Assembly (NCBI RefSeq): GCF_001540865.1
Contig: NC_033628.1
Span: forward strand, 10,334,069-10,398,068
DNA from: Ananas comosus
Taxonomy: Eukaryota > Streptophyta > Magnoliopsida > Poales > Bromeliaceae
Direction: 5' to 3'
DNA: 64,000 bases
The position numbers and the translations under genes were made by a program. Shown here one piece after another: positions 10,808 to 22,302 of this stretch. The notes below the pieces were generated by a model. It was not told the DNA's origin. It made no database searches and saw only the letters and a program-made list of their open reading frames with translations. How positions within the stretch are numbered: position 1 is the stretch's first letter; the number at the start of each line of letters is the position of its first letter.

Positions 10808-11610
10808 TTATAAGGCAATATGATGCGCTCCCAATTAAGGACTCCTACAATTGGAAGTTAAAAGGAATTTCGGTATCTATCTGTTGTAAAGAGGATCTAA
10901 ATTTCTATTTTTCAAAATTTATTTTAGTGAAACAATTCAATGAAATCCTAGCAAAAAATTGATATAGTTAAATTCAGTAAGCTTCAAACATTTGATTCTT
11001 CATGACAGAGCTGTTAGATGGTTAGTCAAGCAAAACAATTATAGTACCTGCATATTTTATTCATTAAATCATTTAGTAAATCAAAGTTTTAACAAATAGA
11101 ATTGAGCAATCCCTTCTAATCGAAAAATAGTGATTTAACATATGGAGCGAATTGATCGAATCTTTGGTTTGGTGTGATTCATCAAAATAAATCCATAGTT
11201 TAGTTTGAGTTGATTTGTAGAACTATCTTGACTAACTCAAACGCAGATACGAGTCTCTCTCTCATATTCTTTTCTTTTTTCTAATTACAAGATTTATAAG
11301 ATGAATAGAAAATTGTTTGGAAGCGAAATGTCAGAGAAGAGGAAACTTATGAACTTTCCTAACTCAATGTTACACTTTATTTTAATAAAATTAAAAAAAA
11401 AATAATCTCCATATAATTATAAGAGTTTTTTTATACTACTAAGTAAACACCGACTTCTACGGTTTTTTAATTACGAATTCAACCGCTAAAATCTGCAAAA
11501 ACCGACAAACCTAGTCTGAGTCGCACCGGGCCGAAACTTGCGCCGACCAGAAACCTTAAGTGGCACTCTCGTAATAATTGAATTAAACGAGGCCATTTAC
11601 ATGTAGAGGT
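10808..11610. other. Intergenic upstream of the carotene hydroxylase gene
   Basis: No gene seen. The last about 100 bases become GC-richer as they approach the promoter. Confidence 0.4.
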
Positions 11611-11612
11611 CC

Positions 11613-11622
11613 CCTATAAAAA
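11613..11622 (+). promoter_or_regulatory. TATA box candidate for the carotene hydroxylase gene
   Basis: CCTATAAAAA lies about 245 bases before the chosen start codon. Transcription would then start near 11645 and include the CT-rich leader at 11694-11719. Confidence 0.5.
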
Positions 11623-11693
11623 AATGAGCTCGCTAAATGCGAGTCTTCGTGCGTTTAATTACCCACATTCTCCGTCTCTAGCCACTCATCACA

Positions 11694-11719
11694 TCTCTCT
11701 CTCTCTCTCTCTCTCTCTC
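11694..11719 (+). repeat. (CT)n in predicted 5' leader
   Basis: About 26 bases of CT repeat between the TATA candidate and the start codon. GA/CT runs also lie in the predicted leaders of the GH28 and deSI genes in this window. Confidence 0.85.
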
Positions 11720-11865
11720 CCTCTCCGTCCCCTCATCCTCGAGGCTCGAATCCGATTCTCCCCCTCTCTCCCGATTGGCGAAACCCTTAAAAAAGCCCTA
11801 AAAATCTCATTGGAAGAGGAGGGAAGAGAGAGAGAGGGGGCGAATTCGAGGTCGAAGCTAGATCC

Positions 11866-13703
11866 ATGGCGGCCGCGATCGCCGCCACCGCCGCCACGAG
11901 CCTCGGCGCGAGCCCCTCCTTCACCGCCGCACGCCGCTCCATCGGCGGCGGCGAAGGGCCGTGGCGGTGTGCGTCATCGTGGAGAAGGACACCACGGGAG
12001 GAGGCTCGTTTAGGAACGACAACGACGACGACGACGTCGACGACGAAGGAGGAGGAGGAGGAAAAGAAGCCACGAGCAACCGATCGAGTATCGAGGATTC
12101 GGAAGCGGAGAGGAGAATCGCGGAGAGGGTCGCGCGGAAGAGGTCGGAGAGGAGGACGTACCTAATGGCGGCGGTGATGTCGAGCTTGGGGATCACATCC
12201 ATGGCGGTCGCCGCCGTGTACTACCGCTTCGCGTGGCAAATGGAGGTCTCCCTTTCTCTTCCCCCTCCCATCCCCTCCCCTCCCCTCCCCTGTTTTTAAC
12301 GGATACTACTAAGAAGAAGAAGCAGCAGCGGATTGAACTAGCGAGCCAAATATTTATTTAGAAGGAAAAAAAAAAGGGAAAAAAANCTCACGGAAATGTT
12401 CGGAACCTTCGCGCTCTCCGTGGGCGCAGCGGTAAGGATCACAAACTACTCTCTGGATTTAAATTATTATTATTAAAAAAAAAATAGAAGATAATGTAAA
12501 AGTTTTGTTATGAAATTGAAATATTTCGTGGTGGGTGGTGTTGTGTGGGGCGTGTGTTGGAAGGTGGGAATGGAGTTTTGGGCGCGGTGGGCGCACCGGG
12601 CGCTGTGGCACGCGTCGCTCTGGCACATGCACGAGTCGCACCACCGCCCCCGCGACGGCCCCTTCGAGCTCAACGACGTCTTCGCCATCATCAACGCCGT
12701 CCCCGCCATCTCCCTCCTCGCCTTCGGCTTCTTCCACCGCGGCCTCGTCCCCGGCCTCTGCTTCGGCGCCGTACGAATGATCTCCCTCCTCTTCTTTCTT
12801 AATTCAAATTCAAGTGAAGAACGCATTAACAAATTATACGATATACACTGCAGTCGAAATATCTCAATTACTTTTAAAAAAAAAATTATTATAGTTTAAT
12901 TAAAATTTGAGAATTGAATAGTAAAGTGCGTGGATGGAGATGGTTGTTTCTTGATCTCGCGCGGTGATTCAATTGCTGACGTGTTGAGTTCCAATAGGGT
13001 CTGGGGATTACCTTGTTCGGGATGGCCTACATGTTCGTACACGACGGGCTGGTCCACCGGCGTTTCCCCGTGGGCCCCATCGCCAACGTGCCCTACTTCC
13101 GGAGGGTCGCCGCCGCCCACCAGGTTGGTTCCCAAATTCTAACCCTGCACCCCCCCACCCCCACCACAACTCCAACCGCCGCTCTTGATTCTCTACAATT
13201 CCTTTTCTTTCCTCTTTTTTTTTTTTTCGATTTTGTTTATTTAACTATTACATTTTAGAAAATTCATGAAAATGTTTATGTGAGGTTGCGGTTGTGACAG
13301 ATCCATCACATGGATAAATTCAAGGGAGTGCCATATGGGCTGTTCCTGGGACCAAAGGTGAGTGGCCGGTTTTTCTCATTACTGTCCTTTTTCTCCGCTG
13401 CATAAGCACTACAAGACAATTAATGTAGCTGCCGAAGGCCCTGTACTGTTCCAGATTTTGCTAGACTTTTTGGTCTGCAAAACCACTGGAAAAATAATAT
13501 ACCATTAAGAGTCAACATATCACGTTAGTATTTAATTAACTAAATTGAACCGTAAGACATAATTAATTAGTATACTTCCTATATTTTGTTTGATTTGTGT
13601 GTTATTTTTATGTTCTTTTTTTTTTTTATCTCAGGAGCTGGAGGAGGTGGGTGGCCTAGAGGAGCTAGAGAAGGAAATCAACAGGAGGATTAAGAGGAAT
13701 TAG
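11866..13703 (+). CDS. BCH: Beta-carotene 3-hydroxylase (CrtZ/BCH-type, non-haem di-iron), plastid, with exon-1 frame break
   Basis: It adds hydroxyls to the beta-rings of carotenes to give zeaxanthin (carotenoid pathway, plastid membranes). Exons: 11866-12245, about 12387-12431, 12564-12770, 12998-13123, 13301-13357 and 13635-13703. The family histidine motifs are all present: HRALWH and HESHH in exon 3, HDGLVH in exon 4, and HQ|IHH across exons 4 and 5. Hydrophobic segments lie near MAAVMSSLGITSMAVAAVYY in exon 1 and in exons 3 and 4. The ATG at 11866 opens an Ala/Ser/Arg-rich transit peptide. That frame does not continue into the conserved part, which begins VAVCVIVEKD at 11961 in another frame, so there is an indel or error near 11935-11958. 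The start of exon 2 is also unclear: poly-A and an N at 12386 replace the residues usually found before LTEMFGTFALSVGAA. Identity is sure; whether the allele is functional is not. Confidence 0.93.
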
Positions 13704-15343
13704 TTTTGAGCGGCTGGTCATTTATTAATTTTCTGCTTTAATTTAAGATAATTGCGATCTATTTTACTTCTTGGTTTGAAAAAAAAAAAAAAAGAAAAAG
13801 AGGGCAGTGGATTTCGCCTCTGGATTATATTCATGCCTGTGCAGGTGTATTTGTTATGTGAGATTTGTCGATAGCGAGGGGAGAGGATGTAAGAAAACAG
13901 CTAAGAAGTAAAGATAGGTTTTGTGAATTATTATTATTGTATTAAAGCATCTTTGTGCATGTTGACTGGTGTGAATTGAGTTGACTGGGTCAGATGCTTC
14001 AGTTTGGAGGAAATAATCAAGATTCAAAATTGGTATGTATAGAATTTTAAATTTGGACTTAGAATCTTAAATCATCCATCCGCAAGTTCTTCTGCTCTAT
14101 GCAGATGATCGAAAGATGATTGAAAGATGATAGAGGCACAACGAAGTTTAGAAATTATTATTTTCCTCCCACTGGATTAGTATATTCATGTAAAACCCAT
14201 TTATTTCAATCTCATATTTGTAACTTAACTATTTAACTGTTAAGTAGAGAAAAAGGTTTTCCTTCTCGCATGATTAAGAGAGATTAATGTTAAAAAGATG
14301 AGGATGCATATTAAGCATTAGTAGCACATATAGAGCACATGCCACAAATTTCATATGCTCATGGGGCACAATTAACTTTTTGTGCAAAGTGCAATCAGTA
14401 TGCAGTAACTCGCTTAAAGACTCAGCCTAATCCAAGAATTTAAATAACTCGGATAAAAATCTATGTCTATATATTATTCTTTCTAAATTTGTCAGATGAC
14501 AATATTTTATTTATTATTGAGTGTGGGCTCTATTCTGAACCGGCTTAAGTTCTCCACATATTTTTTTCTTTTTTACTCAAACTGAATCGAATTTTTTTTT
14601 CTTTACTTGAGCTGAATCAATCATTGCTGATTGTAGGCTCTTTCGAATCGGCTCAAGTTTTCTATATATTTTTTTCTTTTATTACTTAAACCAAATTGGG
14701 TTTTTTTTTTTTTTTCTGCTTGAACCAAATCGGATCACACATCTGCATTGGGCTCAACTATTCTTCTTTCACTTTCTTCGATTGTTATCTTTCTTCATCG
14801 GCAATATGAGTCCCACCCTTTATCGTCGTTTCTTTCACCGTTGTTTTCTCTTCCTTTGTCACCAATTTTTTATTTTTTCTCAAATCATCTATCGTCGCAT
14901 TGCACGAATTATTATACTAGTATAATATCAATTGCACAATTATACTTGTGAATTTCGTGGCACTCATGTGGAGCGAAAAATAAAAAATAAAAAAATTGCG
15001 CATGCATATGGGATGCTCAGGAAAGATCCCTATGCTATTGTTAGGGTACATAAATGAAAAAGGGTTGTTGAGGTTTGAGTCAATGTGCGTGCTCCATTCA
15101 CTTCTATGATTGATGGATGATATTTATTGTTCGCGTCTCTGCTTGTCCAACTCCAGATGCCTCATGTGCCTTTCATTAACAAGCGGTCACATCTTTCACA
15201 ATGACGCTTAGGATTGGTCCATTTGGTCATTCTCCTGGGGAGCTACCATTCAAAGTGCATTTTATTAATATTAATAATTAATAAAAAGCACAAGTTAATG
15301 CTTATTATTAAAATAATAATATCTGATATGAGTTTGGTGACAG
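13704..15343. other. 3' flank of carotene hydroxylase, then AT-rich intergenic
   Basis: The first about 260 bases are probably 3' UTR. The remainder has T-rich tracts and short frames with no recognisable domain. No gene seen. Confidence 0.4.
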
Positions 15344-16706
15344 TAAAGAGTTGTACCGTACTCCTTACATTTCTATATAAAAGGTTCGGAAGGTAGGCAG
15401 GAGTTTGACTTCGTACAATTCTACGCAAAATTTTTCTACCGAGATTCAAATTTATGACGTTTTTTTTTCGCTCTGTCTCCATCTAAATATCTCAACGACC
15501 ATATGCTAATATATCTATTTTTTTAAGAAAAATAAATATTTACTAATGAAATCTGGGATTTAGAAGGATATTTCAGTAATTTTAGGATAAATTTAAAAAT
15601 TTTGAGTAGTAGTCCTTGATAAATAAGCGAATGTTTTTTTTTAGCAGAAAAGGTAGGCAATCTATTTGTTTTGTTTATTTTTAGAAAATAAACTGAACAA
15701 AAAATATAAAGTAACTAGATTTCAAACTTAGAGCATGCATTTGGTACCAATTATCAAGTACTTAGCCAATTGCGCTAGATGTCATATGGTGAAAAAAAGG
15801 ATCTAAAATTGGCTCTTATATGATCGAAATTTTCTTAGATTATTCAAGGTCTATTTTCAACCTACAAGAATAAGAAATTTTTTATGGCATTATTAAAGTA
15901 AGCATTATATTAAACTCCGTCTAAAACAAGAATAATCGTGATAGCTACTCTAATTTCGCACGAACTAAAGAGTTGTACTCCTTACATTTCTATATAAAAG
16001 GTTGGAAAGTAGGCAGGAGTTTGACTTTGTACAATCCTACGGCAAATTTTTCTGCAGAGATTCAAATTCATGACTTATTTTTGCTTCGTCTCCATCCAGA
16101 TATCTGAACATCCAGATACTAATAGCTTAAATTTTTAATTTATTTTTGTAATTTTGATTTATTTTTTTAGGATAATATTTAATATACTTTTCAAAGTTTC
16201 AAAAATATATAATATATCTTTTTTTTAAAAAAAAAATCAAATATTTCTAAATCCCTACAATTTACTAATGGAATTCGAGATTTAGAAGGATATTTCAGTA
16301 ATTTTAAGAAAAATTTAAAACCTTTGAATAGTAGTCTGTGATAAATAAGCAAATGTTCTTTTTTAGCAAGAAAGGTAGGCAGTCTATCTGTTTTGTTTAT
16401 TTTTAATAAATAAACTGAACAAAAAATATAAAGTAACTAGATTTCGAACTTAGAGCATGCATTTAGTACCAATCATCAAGTACTTAGCCAATTGCGCGCG
16501 CTAGATATTTGTAATTTTAATTCGTCTTATGGTGTAAAAGAGGATCTAAAATTGGCTCTTATATAATCGAAATTTTCTTAGATTATTCGAGGTCTATTTT
16601 CATCCTGCAAGAATAAGGAATTTTCTATAGCGTTATTAAAATAAGCCTTATGTTAAATTCCGTCAAAAACAAGAATAATCGTGATAGCTGCTCTAATTTC
16701 GCATGA
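15344..16706. repeat. Imperfect tandem duplication, units of about 620 and 740 bp
   Basis: Unit 1 (15344-15963) and unit 2 (15965-16706) both start AAAGAGTTGTA, contain TTTCTATATAAAAGGTT and AGGCAGGAGTTTGACTT, and end TAATCGTGATAGCT. The offset grows from 621 to about 721 because unit 2 carries about 100 extra bases near 16140-16258. Each unit also holds a diverged inverted SINE body (near 15650-15790 and 16370-16510). Confidence 0.85.
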
Positions 16707-16850
16707 CTATGTTTCGCACATGCCGCTCTGACATTCCTAATATACAAAGTAATTTTGAGGCGGCTCAAAATCTTATTTACATTTTTTACCGCAAATATAT
16801 ATATATTTTTTGTTATTTTGTTATGCTATGTTACATTTGTACACTAGTAT

Positions 16851-17003
16851 CGACCATCACTAGAGCAAGTGGCAAAAGGTTTGGTGGTTGGTATCTGAGA
16901 CCCAAGTTCGAATTCTAGTTGATTCATATTTTTAATTAAATTTATTTTCTAAAATGAAATAAACGAAGCGGGTAGCATGTTATCTATCTCTAAAAAAAAA
17001 AAA
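16851..17003 (+). mobile_element. tRNA-derived SINE with 16-bp target-site duplication
   Basis: The head resembles a tRNA: an A-box-like AGCAAGTGGCAAAAGG and a B-box-like AAGTTCGAATTC. The tail reads AATAAACGAAGCGGGTAGCA, then TATCTATCTCT and poly-A. ACATTTGTACACTAGT at 16833-16848 is repeated exactly after the poly-A at 17004-17019, the mark of target-primed insertion. Confidence 0.9.
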
Positions 17004-17044
17004 ACATTTGTACACTAGTGAAAATAATAATAATAATAATAAAT

Positions 17045-17199
17045 TTTTTTTTTTGAGAGATAGGTAGCACGCTACCCGATTCGTTTATTTCATTTAAAAA
17101 TAAACTTAGCTGAAAATATGAATCAACTAGGATTCGAACTTAGGTCTCGGGTACCAACCACCAAGCCTTTTGCCACTTACTCTAAGGACGGTCGGTAAT
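17045..17199 (-). mobile_element. tRNA-derived SINE, minus strand
   Basis: Inverted copy of the same family: poly-T, AGAGATAGGTAGCACGCTAC, then the inverted B-box GGATTCGAACTT. It sits in (TAA)n on both sides, probably its target duplication. Together with the copy at 16851 it makes an inverted pair only about 40 bases apart. Confidence 0.88.
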
Positions 17200-17295
17200 A
17201 ATAATAATAATAATATTGAAAGCGAATGCAGCAGTGTGGCTGAAAAAAAAAACCTCGTCTTGCTTAAGAATATCTCCAGAAGTATCTAGCCTTTT

Positions 17296-17301
<6 letters not shown>

Positions 17302-17336
<35 letters not shown>
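17302..17336. repeat. (GA)n microsatellite
   Basis: GA run with one AA interruption; it is the source of the (RE)n-type frames here. Confidence 0.95.
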
Positions 17337-18054
17337 TGCAAAAGAAGTTCACGCAACAAATAAATAAAACGAGTGTGAGGTGTACCCTACTGATCATAAA
17401 CATGTTTTAAAAAATTTAAAAATCCTACGTGTAATCCCACATAGAATATGGTGTGTTTATTTTACATTCTTCAATTTAAAAATTTATAAACTAAAAAAAA
17501 AAATGCTACGAGTACATTCATTATAAGAGTGTATATTTTACACCTAAAGATTTAAGAATTAATAAATTCTGTTGAATTTTAGCATAATAAAAAAAAAAAT
17601 GATAAGACAAGTGAATTAATAAGAATCACAAAAGACATACAAGTGTAAAGTTCATAATATAGGATGAATGGATAGTATTAATTAATTTCAAAGAGATTTT
17701 AAGTAAAAATAATAATAATACAAGTGAAAAAAATATGAACCATTACACCTATATTATAGATGCAAAGATATATAGCATTTTTTATACTTTATAATTTGGC
17801 TTTATTTTCATGCAGTTGTAAACATGTACTTTATATTTAATATTTTAGCCACTTATTAAGAGAATTACCATGCATAGAGTTTTTTATTTTTTTATTTTTC
17901 CTTCCAGAAGGTATGTTGATTCACCACAGTTCTTGAAAATTTCCATATGGATACATCCTTAAATTTGTATCTACGAAAATTACCATGCATGCATACATTT
18001 TTTTTTTTTTTAAATTTACTTTTGAAAAGGTAAGTTGATTCACCCTGATTCTAG
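17337..18054. other. AT-rich intergenic, no gene seen
   Basis: Many A and T runs. No coding signal or complete element recognised. Confidence 0.4.
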
Positions 18055-18071
18055 AATTTTTCCGTATAGTC

Positions 18072-18232
18072 TTTTTTTTTTAATTTTTTTGAGAGATAGG
18101 TAGCACGCTACCCGCTTTGTTTATTTCATTTAGAAATAAACTTAGCTGAAAATGTGAATCAACTGGGATTCGAACTTGGGTCTCGAATACCAACCACCAA
18201 GTCCTTTGCCACTTACTCTAGGAACGGTTGGT
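18072..18232 (-). mobile_element. tRNA-derived SINE, minus strand, 17-bp target-site duplication
   Basis: Poly-T, AGAGATAGGTAGCACGCTAC, inverted B-box (GGATTCGAACTTGG) and inverted A-box region. The flanks 18055-18071 and 18233-18249 (AATTTTTCCRTATAGTC) match with one difference, so the insertion is fairly recent. Confidence 0.9.
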
Positions 18233-18249
18233 AATTTTTCCATATAGTC

Positions 18250-19279
18250 ACATCCTTAAATTTTTATCTAGGGCTTTAGGATACCAAACAAGGTTAGACC
18301 TCATTCGTATTATGATACATTTACAAACAAGAATGATTTTGTTAGGTTTTAATTGAGCACCAAAATTTTTAGATTGTATTCCTCAGAAAAAAGTTAATTT
18401 AGATTATTTTACTTTTGAAACTTTATATTATTAATTTCTTTCACCGATAATCTGGTCGGTAAACTATGCACCTCTCTTCTTAGGAATAAAGTACGATTTT
18501 GATCTTGTCTGTTTGCCGAATCATTGGCGCTAATCTTTAATCCTAATAACTTGGATTATTAGAAATATGCAATAATTTGTTTAAAACGCTCACGAGTCTT
18601 GACTGTAACTCGGTCCAATCAGAGTCACACCACTTCGAATATAACTTGACCCAACTTGACCTTCCTATCATAAGATAAAATGGTGGTCACTCTAAACCAA
18701 TAATCTACTGTATCTGATGTAAGCTAATGATTAGCTATAATTAAATCCTATATAGCAGTTGAACTAAGATAACATAAAAAAATAAAAAGCCAATTACGCT
18801 AAAGAATTAATTAGGTATGATCACAACCAATAAAATAGAATCGAAACTGTATAAAGGTAAATATGACGCAAACAAGGGCCACTCAACATGCCAGGTGTTT
18901 TGTGGGGATTAGTTATTTTTGTCCCAACAAAATAAATAATTTTTATGTCAACGTTGAATCTACGATGAGAAACAGTGATTTTTCAAAAAGCTCAATCCTA
19001 AAAAATCTTATAGGATTAGAATATGTGGATACCCCCTCGAATATATGTCATTTCAAAATAGATGTTTGGATACCTTTTTTTTTATTAAGATCTTCTTGAT
19101 TAGTGATTTTTTATTTAAATTTTATAATTAGTAAAATTAAAAACTTATCAAGTTTGATGATTTTATTAATTATTAATTCTTTTATCGGCTAAAAATAATC
19201 GACATCATTAAGCTTGATAAAATTACCAACGAATGTAATAAAATAATATTTTTTTGACTAAAATCAATTAAGTCTAAGG
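18250..19279. other. AT-rich intergenic, no gene seen
   Basis: A 78-codon frame at 18863-19099 has no recognisable domain. Nothing else supported. Confidence 0.4.
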
Positions 19280-19675
19280 GCATGTTTTGTTTACGATTGA
19301 AATAAGAATGAAAAAGAAATTGGATTATATTAGAATGGTAAAAAAAAACGGCGAATCATTCAAACATTAATTTTGGTTCAAATGAAAATTAGAATGAACA
19401 ATTAAAATACCTAAAAGTTTGAGAGTTGGTTTTTTAAGGAAGAGGAGAATAATGAAGGGAGAGGTGTTTAAAAGAAAGAGAGTTTTGAATGATTTACTTT
19501 GAAATGCATCAGTTTAGAATTTAAGGCCGAATTGGATTATAAATGAATTGAATCATTTTCATTTCAAAGTAAAATGAGAATTAGAATCCGATTTCTGTAA
19601 AACAAACAACAAGTGTTATAATCAATAAGTTATATTTCGATTTCAGACCCAAAAGATATATGAACCAAATAACCT
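19280..19675. mobile_element. Probable MITE, relative of 9000-9385
   Basis: It shares the GAGAGGTGT block in the middle and a similar right part (CATTTCAAAGTAAAATGAGAA region, then AACCAAATAAC). The terminal repeats are poor, so this call rests on similarity within the window. Confidence 0.4.
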
Positions 19676-19868
19676 CAAAAGTTAAAAAAATAAAGAGCGA
19701 GAAGTCCAATTCAAGATGGCTTATAGTTGGGAGTCTTTATACTGAGCGAGGAGTAGAAGTATCAAATTTCTATAATTTTTTATTTTAGTTTTTATTAGTC
19801 TTATTTTGTTTTGATTGCCTTCAATATTTTCCGAGGCCGTGTTGTCTCAATCCCTGTACTTAAATTTA

Positions 19869-19935
19869 TCTGCTAAATAAATGAAGCAGATAGCGTGTTA
19901 GCTATCTTTCTCTCTCAAAAAAAAAAAAAAAATTC
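19869..19935 (+). mobile_element. SINE 3' fragment
   Basis: Only the family tail is present: TAAATAAATGAAGCAGATAG, then CGTGTTAGCTATC and poly-A. The tRNA-like head is missing, as expected of 5'-truncated copies. Similar tail-only fragments lie at about 32308-32356 (+), 40101-40162 (-) and 55055-55105 (-). Confidence 0.65.
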
Positions 19936-20329
19936 TTATTCCATCTTTTTCGTGTGATCATCAATCAATCCATGAAAGGACCACTAGATAGATACATTTC
20001 CACGTGTCCCTTAGACTTAAATTATACCACATTTTAATTAGAATTTGACGTTGCCCTATCTAAAGGTCAAATGACATACCTACCACTACACTACACTCAA
20101 ACCCAAAAGTGTGAAACTCCCCGATCTAAAACGCCATTGCACACGTCAAATTGAGCAATCTATAATGCATCATCCACTAAACTAATATTGCTCGTGTAGT
20201 GCGCTCTTTCCCAATACTATAACATCCGCGTTTGGCATGTGCCCATTAATTAAAAAAATTAAGTTTTTACTAGAATTAGAATTTTAGGGCTAGGCCACGT
20301 GTGCCGCTTTGGTCCTCGCTAAGGTATGT

Positions 20330-20975
20330 TTATTTCACGCGATTGAGAAGTAGAACACGCATCTCGAACCGGTCCGAGAATGAATCTACGTTGTAAAACC
20401 GTCTTATGCGTGTTCCGATCTGATTGTGATTTCACTAGGTGGAGGCTACCTCCGAGACTAAATTAGTCGAAACGGTAACAAATTTTACATAATTTAACTG
20501 CTTTTTAGATAGATGAATCCATAATTGTTTGGCAAGTTGCAATGCGCACGAGGATTTGTTCCCCGCATACAACTTAAGGCTTCACAATAGATCTCCAACA
20601 TATCGGTCAAAGTTACAATCTATGTTCTCCGAATTCTGAGCACCGATTAGGTCCTCCAAACACCATAATCCAAGAAACCTCTCCGTGCTCCGGATTAAGC
20701 GAGCATGGAATTGTTTCGGATCGAACCGTCTCTACCATCCACTGCGAAATCAATTGACGTGGTAACAACTTTCGCATAAATTAACCACCTTTTTGATAGA
20801 TGATCAAACGGTCGTTTGATAAGCTGTGTACCGAAACTTTCTACGCATTGGGTTGTAAGAGGACACGCTTTCGACACGCAACTCGAGTATATTCTATGAA
20901 ATTTAGGACATTTAGGTAATCTTGCTAGTGAGTCGGCAAGAGATTTCATTCTCATACCTTGATGTGCCCACATTT
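20330..20975. other. GC-richer unassigned block with internal duplication
   Basis: A block of more balanced base composition. Two diverged segments (about 20465-20560 and 20745-20835) share ACGGTAACAA / GTGGTAACAA, TAATTTAAC / AAATTAACC and TTTAGATAGATGA / TTTGATAGATGA. This looks like an old retroelement terminal repeat or another TE. No coding domain was found. Confidence 0.35.
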
Positions 20976-22130
20976 AAAAATGCCTACATGAAAATAACTG
21001 CTCCTGCAGTCGGATCCACACTTCTTAGTCTCGCACTCAAATCAACTATATATTCTGGTTATTGTTCTTTCATTTGCTAGTGCTTGTTGCACTTTCTAAG
21101 TAGAAGAGCTCGTTCGACGGATGTAGTTTGAACCCGAGTTCCTAACTATTCATTTAGTACTAAGTTACTGTTATGCGAAATCGAACTCCATGGTGTTTAT
21201 ACAAAACTAACAACTTGAGACATCGAAACTAAATTATTGGATTGATTGGTCCACGTACTAATGATATTTGGGAATTTTGTTTTATTAGAGAAAAGTATCA
21301 AATTTTACGGTTGTTCAGAGAAGGTGCGCCTACAGGCTGATAATTTACGAGTTTGCTCAAAAAAAGAAGAGAAAGAAAAAGAAAAAGGGCAAACAATTTA
21401 GCTTGGAACCAAGACAAGGAAATGAATGAGAGAAAATGTAATTTACATTGCTAGAATACCAAGTCATATGAGCAAGAGTATCTAAGTTCGTTTGCTATAA
21501 ATAGCATTTTTCTTGCTATATATGCAAGAATAACTCCACATCTACACCGACTTTGGCCGGATGGTTCATTATATCAAATTAATTACTCATATAGTAAATT
21601 TTAACTCTTTGAAATTTTCGTACTAAAATTGTAAATGCGCAAATGTTCGTGTCGGCTCCATAGCTTCTTTTGAAGAGTAAAACTATGCCCACATACAAAT
21701 CTTGCAACATTTTACTCACATGCTGCCATGGAAGATTTCAATTGAACGACTGATCCAATTTATAAGTAGAATGGTAATTATAAGTGAAATTATTTAATTA
21801 TAAGTGAAAAATTATAAAATAAAGATCCGTTTTGTATTGAGACTATCTTAACGTTATTAGACAAACCGACTTGGGGGGGCAAAAGTACATAGAAATAAGT
21901 TTTTTCTATTTCTAGTGAGAAACTAGGAATAAACATTTTTTTTTTTTTCATCGAACTTTTTAACTTTAACGTAATCTCTCAGCAATTCTAAACGGAGCCT
22001 AAGTCGGCGGAGAATTTTCCTTTGTGGAATGTTATTTGCAGTCTAACTCAGCCCAACCCAACTAGGACTAAATCTTGGGTCTACACAGTCTTATTTAGGC
22101 CTGGTCCAACAAGATATCAAAGCGTTTTTA
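20976..22130. other. Intergenic, no gene seen
   Basis: Ordinary AT-rich sequence upstream of the uL5c gene. Confidence 0.4.
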
Positions 22131-22133
22131 TTT

Positions 22134-22192
22134 AGGCCCATATTATCTAAACCAGGACTATGGCCCGAAACGAGATTAAATGGGCCGGGCCC
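22134..22192 (+). promoter_or_regulatory. Site II (TGGGCC-type) promoter elements of the plastid uL5 gene
   Basis: AGGCCCA at 22134-22140, TGGGCC at 22181-22186 and GGGCCC at 22187-22192 lie 110-170 bases before the start codon. TGGGCY motifs are well-known TCP-bound site II elements in promoters of plant ribosomal and growth-related genes. The match to that gene class supports the assignment. Confidence 0.6.
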
Positions 22193-22302
22193 TTTGGCCC
22201 CAAACCCAATATCGAACCACTCTTACCTTATCACCATCATCATCCACAAATATACCTATATATATCTCCTCTTCCCCATTCCCTTCTCCTCGCTTGCTCC
22301 TC

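Noticed and set aside
11624..12013. 129-codon frame starting upstream of the hydroxylase start
   Set aside because: It lies over the leader and transit peptide in another frame and has no conserved domain; its ATG is at or before the predicted transcription start.
20695..20973. 92-codon minus-strand frame
   Set aside because: Lies in the GC-richer unassigned block; no domain, and the block looks TE-derived.
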